This document shows positions 1 through 10,253 of a stretch of 64,000 nt of DNA, piece after piece (position 1 is the stretch's first letter; each line of letters begins with the position of its first letter). This DNA comes from Microcoleus sp. AS-A8 (GTDB lineage: Bacteria; Cyanobacteriota; Cyanobacteriia; Cyanobacteriales; Coleofasciculaceae), in assembly GCA_039962225.1 (NCBI GenBank), contig JAMPKV010000002.1, forward strand, positions 496,001 through 560,000. Reading direction: 5' to 3'. A program made the translations under genes and the position numbers. Below the pieces are notes generated by a model. The model searched no databases and was not told the origin of the DNA. It saw only the letters and a list, made by a program, of their open reading frames with translations.

Positions 1-2
1 GC

Positions 3-1055
3 GAGCGCAAGCAGGCAGAAGAGGCTTTGCGCGAAAGTGAACAACAGTTCCGTCAAATCTTCCAAGATGCTTCCATTGGTATGGCTCTCATCGACTTCCA
101 GAGCCATCAATTTATTCAGGTGAACCCCGCCTGGTGTCGGTTACTGGGATATTCTGCATCAGAAATCGTATCTCTCACGTTTGACCAAATCACCCATCCC
201 GATGATTTGCCGCAAGATTTGCACGACTTGGAGCAACGTGATCCTGGTAAGATCGACAGCTACCGCCTAGAAAAGCGCTATTTCAAGAAGAATGGTGAAC
301 TCATGTGGGGGAATCTTACAGTGACAGTTCTCACAGAGCAAGAGGGTTTGCCCAGGTTTACCCTAGCCATGATTGAAGATATTACGGAACGTAAGCAGAC
401 AGAAGAGGTAATTCAAGCTTCCCTGCTGGAAAAAGAAACCCTGCTCAAAGAGATTCACCACCGCGTCAAAAATAACTTACAGATTATCTCCAGCCTACTC
501 CGCTTGCAATCAAGGCAAATTCAAGACCAGTGGACTCTCGAATTGTTCAAAGAGAGCCAGAACCGAGTGCAGGCCATGGCGCTGATTCATGAGAAGCTTT
601 ATCAATCTTCTAACTTAGCTCAAATTGACTTCCAGGAATACATTACAACCCTAGTTGAGCATTTATGTCGTTCTTACGACATTCATCAACCCGCTATCAC
701 GATTAAAATTAATGTGGAGCCAGTTCCACTCCCTATTGATACAGCGATACCTTGTGGTTTGATTATTAATGAACTGGTTAGTAACTCTCTCAAGTACGCC
801 TTTCCTGGGAATCAAGGGGGTGAAATTTGTCTTAAGCTTCAGTTCGGAGCGTCGTCATGCAATGCGCCAGTAGACACAGAGCAGTTTATCCTTACCGTCA
901 GGGATAATGGCATCGGTTTGCCAGAAAACTTAGACTTTCGCAACACTAGCTCCCTTGGTTTACAGTTGGTGTGTCGATTGGCTAAGCAGATAAGAGGTAG
1001 CCTAGAACTCAACCGCCGTCAGGGAACTGAATTTAATCTCGTATTTGCCTCATGA
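3..1055 (+). CDS. PAS-domain sensor histidine kinase (HisKA_2 type), 5' partial
   Basis: C-terminal part of a sensor kinase whose start lies left of the window: the frame is open from the first bases and reads ERKQAEEALRESE before any start codon, the usual linker after a preceding PAS domain. What remains is one PAS/PAC domain (about residues 10-130, ending MIEDITERK), then a HisKA_2 dimerisation/phosphoacceptor segment with EIHHRVKNNLQ, and a HATPase domain with an N box (INELVSNSLKYAF) and a G box (DNGIGLP). It should autophosphorylate on the His of HHRVKNN. The signal and the partner regulator cannot be seen. The hybrid kinase at 1466 lies 410 bp downstream and could belong to the same pathway; this is inference from position only. 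Confidence 0.9.
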   Translation, partial: ERKQAEEALRESEQQFRQIFQDASIGMALIDFQSHQFIQVNPAWCRLLGYSASEIVSLTFDQITHPDDLPQDLHDLEQRDPGKIDSYRLEKRYFKKNGELMWGNLTVTVLTEQEGLPRFTLAMIEDITERKQTEEVIQASLLEKETLLKEIHHRVKNNLQIISSLLRLQSRQIQDQWTLELFKESQNRVQAMALIHEKLYQSSNLAQIDFQEYITTLVEHLCRSYDIHQPAITIKINVEPVPLPIDTAIPCGLIINELVSNSLKYAFPGNQGGEICLKLQFGASSCNAPVDTEQFILTVRDNGIGLPENLDFRNTSSLGLQLVCRLAKQIRGSLELNRRQGTEFNLVFAS

Positions 1056-1465
1056 ATGAAATGGGTCACTAACATCCCCCCCATGGCATAAATTGAGACT
1101 TTTCCGACTTCTTATTCCGGGAAATCAATATTAAGATATACTTAATATTTCCGTCGCTTGGTGGTTGAGAGTTTGTCAATCTTCCCACTCCTGCATTCAA
1201 AAATTAAGTGAAGAACAACCTTCTAACAGGAGTTTGCTAACGACAGGCTACCCAGCCTCCGACAGTAATAGATAATCGATGAAACGTGAGCAGGCGGGTT
1301 CGTTTATCCCTTCAGCATTGAGCGTTCAACATTTAATGTTAAACGTTCAACGTTCAGCATTTACCTAGAGAACCCCAAGCCGATGACTAATAACTAATGA
1401 CCAATGACCCGCCAATCTTATTTGGCAGACAGAAATAGAAACGGTATAACTGCCTTTTATTAATT
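1056..1465. other. 410-bp intergenic region with palindromes and short degenerate repeats
   Basis: No gene is visible. It holds a strong inverted repeat at 1127-1149 (AATATTAAG, 5-nt loop, CTTAATATT), and at 1318-1365 a low-complexity run of GTTCAAC/GTTCAGC-like heptamers that includes the palindrome AACATTTAATGTT. At 1380-1412 there are tandem TAATGAC/CAATGAC words. These resemble the short tandem repeats common between cyanobacterial genes. The promoter of the downstream hybrid kinase should lie here but no convincing -35/-10 pair was found. Confidence 0.6.
1127..1149. promoter_or_regulatory. AT-rich 9-bp inverted repeat (possible operator or hairpin)
   Basis: AATATTAAG and CTTAATATT form perfect 9-bp arms around an ATATA loop. 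Outer GGAAAT/ATTTCC extends the arms with one bulge. It lies between two kinase genes. It lacks a GC-rich stem followed by a T-run, so it does not look like a standard intrinsic terminator; a protein-binding palindrome is possible but unproven. Confidence 0.35.
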
Positions 1466-2566
1466 ATGTCCAAAGCTAAAATCCTGGTAGTGGAAGACGA
1501 AGAAATCGTTGCATTCGATATCGAGAACACCCTCAAAGACTTGGATTACGAAGTTCCAGCTGTGGTTGCCTCAAAAGAAGAAGCGATCGTCTTCGCGGCT
1601 GCACTTGTGCCAGATTTAGTTCTGATGGATATCATGCTTCAAGGTAGCATGGATGGGATCGAAGCCGCTCAAGAAATTCGGAATCGTTTTAATATTCCTG
1701 TGGTCTATTTGACAGCCTACGCCGATAGCCATACACTTCAACGAGCCAAGCTCACCGAACCGTTTGGTTACGTACTCAAGCCGTTTGAAGAAAAAGAATT
1801 ACAGACGACCATTGAAATTGCGCTGGGTCGTCATAAAGCGGAAGAAAGCATACGTCAGGCATTAGAAAAAGAAAAGGAGATTAGCGAACTGAAATCCCAA
1901 TTTATCTCCATTGCTTCCCATGAATTCCGCACACCATTGGCAACCATCAACTCTTCCAACGATCTCTTGCAGCGTTATTGCCGGGATGCGATGGATGGGA
2001 AAAAAAGCAAACATTTTCATCAAATTCAAACTTCAGTCGCTCAGATGACCCAATTATTGGATGATGTATTAGTTATTGGTAAAGCTGATGCCGGAAAATT
2101 GGAATTTGAGCCAGCTCCCCTTAATTTACTAGAATTTTGTCGCCGCTTAATTGAAGAGTTGCAGCTTAATGCTGGCAGGCAGCATACAATTTGTTTCACC
2201 ATGCATGGAGAATGTACCCATGTCTGTATGGATGAGAACCTGCTGCGGCGAATCTTAACTAATCTGATCTCAAATGCGATTAAGTACTCTCCTCAAGGAG
2301 GAGAAGTGCTTTTTCAACTTGCCTGTAAAGATAAAATAGTGACCTTTGATATTCACGATCAGGGTATTGGTATTCCTGTAGACAGCCAACGAGAACTGTT
2401 TACGCCGTTTTACCGAGCTGCCAACGCAAGTAAAATCAAAGGGACAGGGCTAGGACTCTCGATTGTCAAACGATGTGTAGACTTACATCACGGTCAGATT
2501 TCTGTAAAAAGTGAGGTTGGCTTGGGCACAACCTTTAGGGTTACTCTGCCACGAGTGAGTGGTTAG
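1466..2566 (+). CDS. Response-regulator/histidine-kinase hybrid
   Basis: A 366-residue soluble protein with an N-terminal receiver domain (residues 4-120; acidic pocket VVEDEE, phosphoacceptor D55 in LVLMDIML, conserved K105 in LKPFEE). A coiled coil (EESIRQALEKEKEISELKS) leads into HisKA (H152 in SHEFRTPL) and HATPase_c (N box LISNAIKYSPQGG, G1 DQGIGIP, G2 GTGLGLSI). The order REC-HisKA-HATPase means a kinase controlled by an upstream phosphorelay rather than by its own sensor domain. There is no transmembrane segment. The ATG start is followed directly by the canonical receiver beta-1 strand. It could receive phosphate from the PAS kinase upstream; that is inferred from adjacency. Confidence 0.92.
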   Translation: MSKAKILVVEDEEIVAFDIENTLKDLDYEVPAVVASKEEAIVFAAALVPDLVLMDIMLQGSMDGIEAAQEIRNRFNIPVVYLTAYADSHTLQRAKLTEPFGYVLKPFEEKELQTTIEIALGRHKAEESIRQALEKEKEISELKSQFISIASHEFRTPLATINSSNDLLQRYCRDAMDGKKSKHFHQIQTSVAQMTQLLDDVLVIGKADAGKLEFEPAPLNLLEFCRRLIEELQLNAGRQHTICFTMHGECTHVCMDENLLRRILTNLISNAIKYSPQGGEVLFQLACKDKIVTFDIHDQGIGIPVDSQRELFTPFYRAANASKIKGTGLGLSIVKRCVDLHHGQISVKSEVGLGTTFRVTLPRVSG

Positions 2567-2605
2567 TTAGGTAATGGGTAATGGACTCGTTGACCATAAA
2601 TTTTT

Positions 2606-2634
2606 GTAGGGGCACGATAATATCGTGCCCTTAC
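2606..2634. terminator. Inverted repeat GGGCACGATA/TATCGTGCCC between convergent genes
   Basis: Perfect 10-bp arms (2610-2619 and 2621-2630) sit between the 3' end of the kinase at 2566 and the 3' end of the SLH gene at 2662. The position between convergent genes fits a bidirectional transcription stop. The sequence also resembles dispersed GTAGGGGCACG-type palindromes of cyanobacteria, so it may be a repeat element that happens to serve as terminator. There is no long T-run on either strand. Confidence 0.45.
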
Positions 2635-2661
2635 CTATGCGGTATACCACTCAAAATCGCT

Positions 2662-4008
<1,347 letters not shown>

Positions 4009-4445
4009 TGTGTCTCTCGCTGCAAAATTAAATAAGCTTTTGTGTAATGGGAAAATTCTTTGTTCAAATTATTTGATGAATCTCATCCTCAAAAGTTTCC
4101 ACACTTGCTAGATGCCGTCGTTTTTATTCTTCTCTCTTAAGAACTGTTAAGGTTGAGAGATGAGTGGGAAACTGGCATAATGATTCTCCCGCCTCTGTGG
4201 CAATTGACCCTGTTTGCAGAATCAAACGATAGTTGAGAGGTCTAGTGGGAGCGTCGGAGTAAACATACCACATCCTGACCGTCTAGCATCCGATCAAGCT
4301 GGGCTGTTATTGTGACAATTTGAAGAATGTCCACTGCCCAGGGAAGGGCAAAGGCGGTTTTGGACGATATTGACCAAACTCCGGTGTGAAACTCTAACAA
4401 CCAGCACAACTTGACATACTGTCGCTATCACAGCTCGTCAGGATA
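4009..4445. other. 437-bp divergent intergenic region
   Basis: This lies between the divergently transcribed SLH gene and the membrane protein at 4446, so promoters for both should lie here. A TTGACA hexamer occurs at 4411-4416 but has no -10 hexamer at a normal distance. No ORF, tRNA or long repeat was recognised. Confidence 0.5.
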
Positions 4446-5246
4446 ATGCTATGTTTTCTATTGAGACTGACCCAAATGTACTACAACTTCATCGGTTTGA
4501 GTTTCGGACTTGGCGTTTTAGTTTTGTTGGCGTTTGGGGTGCTGCAAGGGTTGCATGTGCCTGCCGGTAGCTTTATAGATTGGGTAATTGCGATCGCGAT
4601 TTTCGAGTGGCTGCTGGTAATTGTCACTGTGCCGTGGAATATACACTTTGAGGCCAAAGCGGTTTTAGATGAGGCGGCGGCGTCGGCACAAAAAGAGATA
4701 AAGGTAGATGAGAAGCAAGTCGAGTATGCCAAGGTAGTCGCCAAGCGATCGCTCGTTGTTGCCATTACGCTGCATTTACTCTCAGCCGCCGGACTTTACA
4801 CCCTCGCCGCTACGGGTATCAGTGTAGTGGGTTATATCAGTTCTGGTGCCGCGTTACTCCTCACCGTTCTGCGTCCAGCGATACGAACCTATGAATATCT
4901 TGCCGCCCGCTTAGCGATGATTCGGCAAGAATTGACTTATCCCAGAGAAGATATTTGGGAACTACGAAACCGCTTCACGACGCTAGAAGAAACCGTCAAG
5001 CGCATCGAAGAGCAACTTGATCCAGAAGAACCTTACTCCTGGGTAGCCACAAATCAACATTTTCAGGGAGAGACTCGTAAAGAGTTAGCTCAGCTAGCGA
5101 CATCCATTGAACAGTTACGAGCAACCAACGAAGCTCAGCACGAGCGTCTTTCTAAAGAAGCCCAAAATGCGATCGCACAACTAACTACAGATGGACAATT
5201 TCTCGACCATGTTCGCGAAATTATCCGCTTTTTCAAGACAGCTTAG
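4446..5246 (+). CDS. Membrane protein with C-terminal coiled coil, unknown function
   Basis: Up to 266 residues. Four hydrophobic segments are visible: one after MYYNFIGLSF, one around FIDWVIAIAIFEWLLVIVTV, and two in the stretch from VVAITLHLLSAAG to GAALLLTVLRP. A charged cytoplasmic-type tail from about residue 155 is rich in heptad-like helices (LRNRFTTLEETVKRIEEQL, ELAQLATSIEQLRATNEAQ), predicting a coiled coil. No enzyme motif is seen. An ATG at 4476 (MYYNFIGL) starts directly before the first hydrophobic segment and may be the true start. It stands alone between a divergent and a convergent gene. I do not recognise the family. Confidence 0.7.
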   Translation: MLCFLLRLTQMYYNFIGLSFGLGVLVLLAFGVLQGLHVPAGSFIDWVIAIAIFEWLLVIVTVPWNIHFEAKAVLDEAAASAQKEIKVDEKQVEYAKVVAKRSLVVAITLHLLSAAGLYTLAATGISVVGYISSGAALLLTVLRPAIRTYEYLAARLAMIRQELTYPREDIWELRNRFTTLEETVKRIEEQLDPEEPYSWVATNQHFQGETRKELAQLATSIEQLRATNEAQHERLSKEAQNAIAQLTTDGQFLDHVREIIRFFKTA

Positions 5247-5332
5247 TCTGCATCATCAACAGGAAGCATCTCATCTGGGTAAATATGAGATGAACCAGGA
5301 GGGTTAGCGACTTTTACACCTGTGTTTCTCGC

Positions 5333-6688
5333 TCACAGCAAACCGGCTGACTCGTAGAGACGCTTAAGTACTGCCATAATGCGATCGCCATATTGCAAAT
5401 CCGCCGACCAACGTCCACTCAACTGACTGACTAAAGGCGCAATCCCACGCGGCACAAACCCAAATCGGGGAGTGATCGGTTCTTGTACCAACGGCTCTAA
5501 ACTGGCATAAGCTTTCAGGTGTTGCACATGGGCGCGAACACCGAGTCGGGCGCTAGGGAAGGTTGCCCCCTCCGTTCCTCCACCCACAGTTCCTAAATTG
5601 CCAAAGTTATTTTGACTGGCTTTGATCTCACCGCCAAAGCGGAGGTAGTTGGTTTCTACACACATTTGACTAAAGGCAATGTCATAGTTGACGCCCTCAA
5701 TCGTGGCCTCTTCTCGATACAGTTTGGGTATGTCGGGAAACTGAGTCAGAGCATTCTCATTGTTGGCTTTGAGAAACATCATCAACTGCACTTCCGAGGT
5801 ATTGCCATGCCCCATAATTCGGTCAATTTGACCGGGGCAGATGGCTAAAATCGATCGCAAAATTACAGTGCGTGTGGAATTATCCCAACTAACGGAGATG
5901 TGATAGTCCCGCAATTCAAGCGCTTTAACATACACTACACCCCGATATTGAACGCGCCGAACCTTCGGATCATTGGCTAAATTAATTCCCAGTCGATCCA
6001 CCAAGTCAACGGGGATATAAGCATTGGTGTTAATTAAGACACCCTGCTCAAGATAAGCCTGATTATTGATATTAATATTGATGGGCAGATAAGTCGGATT
6101 CGAGCCAGTCCCTGGCTGAGTCCCAGAAATCTCACGACTCCAAGCCGCCAGTCCATCGGCAATCCCCAGTGCCACATCACGGCGTCGAGTCTGTAATAAA
6201 GATCGATCATCTGGGTTACTGAGAAATCCAACCTCCAGCAAGGTTGAGGGGAGAGTCGTATCACGGCAGAAGGCAATCCGTCCGATACCCGTAGCCGTGT
6301 CAGGTTTTGCACCTCGGTTGGGCAGTTGAGGGAGGCGTCGCACTACAGCCAGGAGTAACATCTCTGCGTGTTTCTTGCGCTCGGTGTTATTGGCGATGTA
6401 AAAAGCCGTCGTTCCTCGGACATCGGGATTGGAAAAGGAATCAGCATGAATTTCCAGCGCCACATCGCCGGGACGAGTCCGAGCATTAATCCACTGGATG
6501 GTTTGACTGGCACTCAGGTCATCGGGGACAGAGAGGACTTCAAACCCTCGCGATCGCAACTCTGGCACCACTAAGTCACGCAGTAAAATCATCTCTTGGG
6601 CTTCATTCGTGCTGCCCACAATCGCCCCTACGTCGCGACCACCTTGTTCCATGCCACCGTGACCGGCAGAAATAAATATGCGTCCCAT
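5333..6688 (-). CDS. N-acetylmuramoyl-L-alanine amidase with C-terminal glucosaminidase domain
   Basis: A 451-residue predicted peptidoglycan hydrolase with two catalytic modules. Residues 1-190 are an Amidase_3 zinc amidase (ISAGHGG with the first ligand His, LEIHADSF with the second, and catalytic Glu in LLEVGFLSN). Residues 215-285 look like a copper-amine-oxidase-N/stalk-type domain (AYIPVDLVDRLG, YVKALELRDY). Residues 290-451 match the mannosyl-glycoprotein endo-beta-N-acetylglucosaminidase fold (FSQMCVETNYLRFGG, NNFGNLG, GVRAHVQHLKAY). Together these would cut both the peptide and the glycan part of murein. The ATG start is followed immediately by the first catalytic motif, so no signal peptide is seen; export must use another route or the protein acts after lysis. 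Confidence 0.85.
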   Translation of the reverse strand: MGRIFISAGHGGMEQGGRDVGAIVGSTNEAQEMILLRDLVVPELRSRGFEVLSVPDDLSASQTIQWINARTRPGDVALEIHADSFSNPDVRGTTAFYIANNTERKKHAEMLLLAVVRRLPQLPNRGAKPDTATGIGRIAFCRDTTLPSTLLEVGFLSNPDDRSLLQTRRRDVALGIADGLAAWSREISGTQPGTGSNPTYLPINININNQAYLEQGVLINTNAYIPVDLVDRLGINLANDPKVRRVQYRGVVYVKALELRDYHISVSWDNSTRTVILRSILAICPGQIDRIMGHGNTSEVQLMMFLKANNENALTQFPDIPKLYREEATIEGVNYDIAFSQMCVETNYLRFGGEIKASQNNFGNLGTVGGGTEGATFPSARLGVRAHVQHLKAYASLEPLVQEPITPRFGFVPRGIAPLVSQLSGRWSADLQYGDRIMAVLKRLYESAGLL

Positions 6689-6982
6689 CTTTTCGCTTTT
6701 TCCTCGGCGCTTTGCTTAGCACTCGCACTCACTCATTTAGGATACGGATTTCGATGGCTAACCGCTAGCCCTATTCCCGTTCATCCTCAAGCCATCTAAT
6801 TTGTGAACGGCATAAAAAATAATTTATATGCATAAGTTTATGCGTGTGAGATATAGGCTTTCGAGTAGATAATTGCGATTGTCCCAAGGGGGCAGCGCCA
6901 AGCGATCGCCTATTCGCTACCCTTCCGAGTAATCGCCCTTTAGGGCTGTCTCTAGCCAATCCCACCACCCTAATTGAGATTG

Positions 6983-7610
6983 ATGCATCTCCAGAAAATT
7001 GGTCTGTTGTTTCTCCCTGTGTTTGCCTTCAGTGTTTCAACATTGGTGGACAGCGTGTTGAGTGCTAGTTTTAGCGCCGACGGACAGCGAATTGTTACCG
7101 CATCTGTTGACAGAGTCGCTCTGGTATGGGATGTTTCGGGCAAGCTGTTAGCGAAACTCCAACAGCATGAGGGTGGTGTTAACAGTGTTAGGTTTAGCCC
7201 GGATGGCGAACGCATTGTTACCGCATCGAGTGACAGTACTGTGTGTGTCTGGGATTTGTCACGCAAGCTGGTAACTGAACTTCACGGACACCAAGGAGCA
7301 GTCATCAGTACCAGTTTTAGCCCCGATGGTAAGCTTATTCTCACCGCATCCAGTGACAAAACTGCCCGAGTGTGGGATACAAATGGCAGGCTATTAGTTC
7401 AACTACAGCATCAGAACGAAGTCACAAAGGCTAGTTTTAGTCCGGATGGCAAAAGGATTTTCACCGCATCGGCTGACGGAATTTTACCAAAATCTCCAGA
7501 AAAACCCTGATAAAGCCCAAGCCTTGCGACAAGCGATGCTGACTACCCTCAAACAACACCCCAACCCTAAAAACTGGGCGGCTTTTACTCTCATTGGTGA
7601 ATCTCATTAG
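6983..7610 (+). pseudogene. WD40-repeat fragment joined out of frame to a CHAT-domain C-terminus
   Basis: Residues from 6983 give four WD40 blades (for example FSADGQRIVTASVD, FSPDGERIVTASSDS, FSPDGKLILTASSDK with VWDTNGRLL). The fourth breaks off after FTASADG near 7470-7480. From 7470 another frame reads RLTEFYQNLQKNP then NWAAFTLIGE and stops at 7608-7610; this is the typical C-terminal end of a CHAT (caspase-like) protease domain. The junction lies in a short stretch readable in both frames. Neither half is complete: the beta-propeller has about four of seven blades and the CHAT catalytic His/Cys are absent. I infer a deletion that fused two ends of one gene or of neighbouring genes. An alternative TTG start lies at 6974. 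Confidence 0.75.
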
Positions 7611-7680
7611 TGTTGGCTTTCGCTTATAACTTATAGAGTTACGCTTAGAGTTACCCTGATCGACCTCACTCACCGACAAA

Positions 7681-9645
7681 GTGGAAATCCCCCGCCTGCA
7701 TCCCGACACCATTGACGACGTTAAACAACGGGCTGACATTTATGATGTTGTCTCGGATCATGTTGTCTTACGCAAGCGCGGAAAGGACTATGTTGGGTTA
7801 TGCCCCTTCCATGATGAGAAGACGCCCAGTTTCAGCGTCAGTCCCAGTAAGCAGATGTACTACTGTTTCGGCTGCAATGCGGGTGGGAATGCGGTTAAGT
7901 TCTTGATGGAAGTGGGGAAGCGTTCCTTTAGTGACGTTATCCTCGATTTGGCACGGCGCTATCAGGTACCCGTAAAAACCCTGGAACCCGAACAACGGGA
8001 GTCATTGCAGCGTCAGTTGTCACTGCGAGAGCAACTTTATGAGATTCTGGCGTTAGCCACCGCATTCTATCAACACGCTCTCCGGCAACCGCAAGGACAG
8101 GTGGCACTAGAGTATTTGAAATCTGAGCGGCGTCTTTCAGAGGAAACGATTCAGCAGTTTCAGCTAGGGTATGCACCCGGTGGTTGGGAAACCCTGTACA
8201 AGTACTTGGTGGAGCAAAAAGGCAAACCCGTACACCTGGTGGAACAAGCGGGATTAATTGCACCCCGCAAAGAGGATAGAGGTTATTATGACCGCTTTCG
8301 CGATCGCCTAATGATTCCCATCCACGACACGCAAGGGCGAATCATTGGTTTTGGGGGGAGAACCCTAAAAGATGAGCAACCGAAATATCTCAACTCCCCA
8401 GATACCCCCCTATTTGATAAAGGCAAAACCTTATTTGCTTTAGATAAAGCGCGTGATGCCATTAGTAAGCAAGACAAAGCCGTTGTTGTAGAAGGCTATT
8501 TTGATGCGATCGCACTTCATGCTGCTGGCATTACCCATGCCGTTGCCTCACTCGGTACCGCCCTGAGTCAACACCAAGTCAAGCTACTCCTACGTTACAC
8601 CGAATCCAAGCAGATTATCCTCAATTTTGATGCAGATAAAGCCGGAACACAGGCTTCTTTGCGTGCGATCGAGGAAATTGCCTCTTTAGTCTATAGCGGA
8701 CAAGTCCAACTCCGAGTCCTCAACTTGCCGGATGGCAAAGATGCGGATGAATTCCTCAAAGGACATCGCGACGCCGCCCAACAATACCAACAACAGCTCA
8801 ACACGGCCTCCCTCTGGATAGATTGGCAGATTGACCAACTTTTGATCAATCAAAACCTCAACCAAGCGGATCAGTTTCAGCAAGTGGCTCAAAGTATGGT
8901 GAAGTTACTCAACCAACTAGAGGATCTGAACAAGCGAACCTATTACATCAACCACTGTGCCCAAATCTTGAGCCAAGGGAAAACCAAGTTAGTACCCCTA
9001 TTTATCGAAAATTTGCAGGCTCAACTCAAGAAGCCAATCACAGCTTCCAGCCACAAATCATTCCCGCGATCGCCTAAAAAATCAGAAAAGAACACCGATG
9101 TCAACTTACGCGTCCTGGGAGAACAGACGCTTTTAGAACAAGCCGAAGCGTTACTCTTGCTCATCTACCTCCACCGCCCCGAATATCGGCAGACGATCAT
9201 CGACACCATAGAAGCACAAGATTTACTCTTCAGCCTCTCTCACCACCGATTTTTGTGGCAGCAAATCTTAGAACTGCAACCCCCCGTTCCATTATCCCCT
9301 CATGTTTCCGATCCCCTCCTTTCACGCTTGCAAGAACGCAGCATGGAATTCCCTGAACAGATGCGTCGCGTCGCACATCTATTTCATCTAGATGAGAAGA
9401 GACAAGAGGATATCGTCCGTACTCCTCTGTTAATTCAAGCTGCGACAGCCTGTATGGAGAAAGTCTCCTACGAACAACATCGGCGTTATTGCCTGGAGCA
9501 GTGGCGAAAACTTGACCCTGCAACTGATCTCCAACGCAGGGAATACTACTCTCAAGAATTCTATAAGGTAGACCAACGGATTAAGGAACTTGACCAGCTA
9601 CGTCAGTTCAACATCTCCGACATTATCAAAAACAGTCTCAATTAA
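7681..9645 (+). CDS. dnaG: DNA primase DnaG
   Basis: A 654-residue primase that makes RNA primers at the replication fork. The N-terminal CHC2 zinc ribbon has C41-x2-H44 and C62-x2-C65 (CPFHDEKTPSF, YYCFGC). The catalytic TOPRIM core follows (YDRFRDRLMIPIHD, GFGGRTL, VVVEGYFDAIALH, ILNFDADKAGTQA, LPDGKDADEFL), then a C-terminal helicase-binding region. The start is GTG at 7681 (MEIPRLHPDT), matching the usual N-terminus. Length is normal for cyanobacterial DnaG. It is convergent with the pentapeptide gene, only 13 bp apart. Confidence 0.97.
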   Translation: MEIPRLHPDTIDDVKQRADIYDVVSDHVVLRKRGKDYVGLCPFHDEKTPSFSVSPSKQMYYCFGCNAGGNAVKFLMEVGKRSFSDVILDLARRYQVPVKTLEPEQRESLQRQLSLREQLYEILALATAFYQHALRQPQGQVALEYLKSERRLSEETIQQFQLGYAPGGWETLYKYLVEQKGKPVHLVEQAGLIAPRKEDRGYYDRFRDRLMIPIHDTQGRIIGFGGRTLKDEQPKYLNSPDTPLFDKGKTLFALDKARDAISKQDKAVVVEGYFDAIALHAAGITHAVASLGTALSQHQVKLLLRYTESKQIILNFDADKAGTQASLRAIEEIASLVYSGQVQLRVLNLPDGKDADEFLKGHRDAAQQYQQQLNTASLWIDWQIDQLLINQNLNQADQFQQVAQSMVKLLNQLEDLNKRTYYINHCAQILSQGKTKLVPLFIENLQAQLKKPITASSHKSFPRSPKKSEKNTDVNLRVLGEQTLLEQAEALLLLIYLHRPEYRQTIIDTIEAQDLLFSLSHHRFLWQQILELQPPVPLSPHVSDPLLSRLQERSMEFPEQMRRVAHLFHLDEKRQEDIVRTPLLIQAATACMEKVSYEQHRRYCLEQWRKLDPATDLQRREYYSQEFYKVDQRIKELDQLRQFNISDIIKNSLN

Positions 9646-9658
9646 GCCGAAGCGAAGA

Positions 9659-10183
9659 CTAATCGCAGAACAAGGTATCGCGGGTGTTGCGTCCGGTTGT
9701 GGGGTTAGTGCCACTGGCAACGTTACACAGTTGTTTTTGCACATCCTGGCGGAACAAAACATCTGTAAAATCAGCCCCTTCAATCATTGCCCCATCAAAC
9801 TTAGTATTAAAAGCAAATGCTCCCTCAAGCACCGCATTCTTTAAACTCGCCCTAGTTAAACGAGCTGTGTCTAAGGTAGCATTGCGGAGATTCGCACCTT
9901 CAAAGTTGGCAGATTCCAGATTAGCGCTAAAGAAACTCACGCCCTCTAGATTGGAATTACTAAAGTTACTGCTGCGGAGATTGGCTTTAGTAAAGCTGGA
10001 ATCCGTCAGGTCACGGTCTGAGAAATCTTCACCAATTAAAATTTCTTTGTTGTAATCTAAGGCTAGAACAGGCGTCGCGCTCACTCCGAACATCCACGCA
10101 CCAGCAAGCAAGAACACCACTAGACTTAAAACAATAGCTGGGATAGGCAGACTTTGCCGACGAATCATACGGGTTTGAGCCAC
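9659..10183 (-). CDS. Pentapeptide-repeat protein, probably lumenal or periplasmic
   Basis: 174 residues. An N-terminal hydrophobic export segment ([19 protein letters not shown], ending TPVLA) is followed by pentapeptide repeats of the A(D/N)Lxx pattern ([31 protein letters not shown]), which fold into a right-handed beta-helix. The tail has two Cys (QLCNVASG and the terminal FCD) that could form a disulfide, as in thylakoid-lumen pentapeptide proteins. Biochemical role unknown. It is divergent from yraN. Confidence 0.85.
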   Translation of the reverse strand: MAQTRMIRRQSLPIPAIVLSLVVFLLAGAWMFGVSATPVLALDYNKEILIGEDFSDRDLTDSSFTKANLRSSNFSNSNLEGVSFFSANLESANFEGANLRNATLDTARLTRASLKNAVLEGAFAFNTKFDGAMIEGADFTDVLFRQDVQKQLCNVASGTNPTTGRNTRDTLFCD

Positions 10184-10253
10184 TGAAAAACTTTAAGGGT
10201 TGGCGAACAATTTCTATGAACGACCACATTCATCTTACCAGCAAGGGACATCC

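Noticed and set aside
4411-4448. TTGACA as -35 box for the gene at 4446
   Set aside because: No -10 hexamer at 16-19 bp; the only GATAAT is 25 bp away and overlaps the start codon.
8000-8300. Minus-strand frames inside dnaG
   Set aside because: Shadows of a clearly conserved gene.
9684-10055. Lys/Leu/Ala/Ser-rich frame on the + strand
   Set aside because: Antisense of the pentapeptide repeats.
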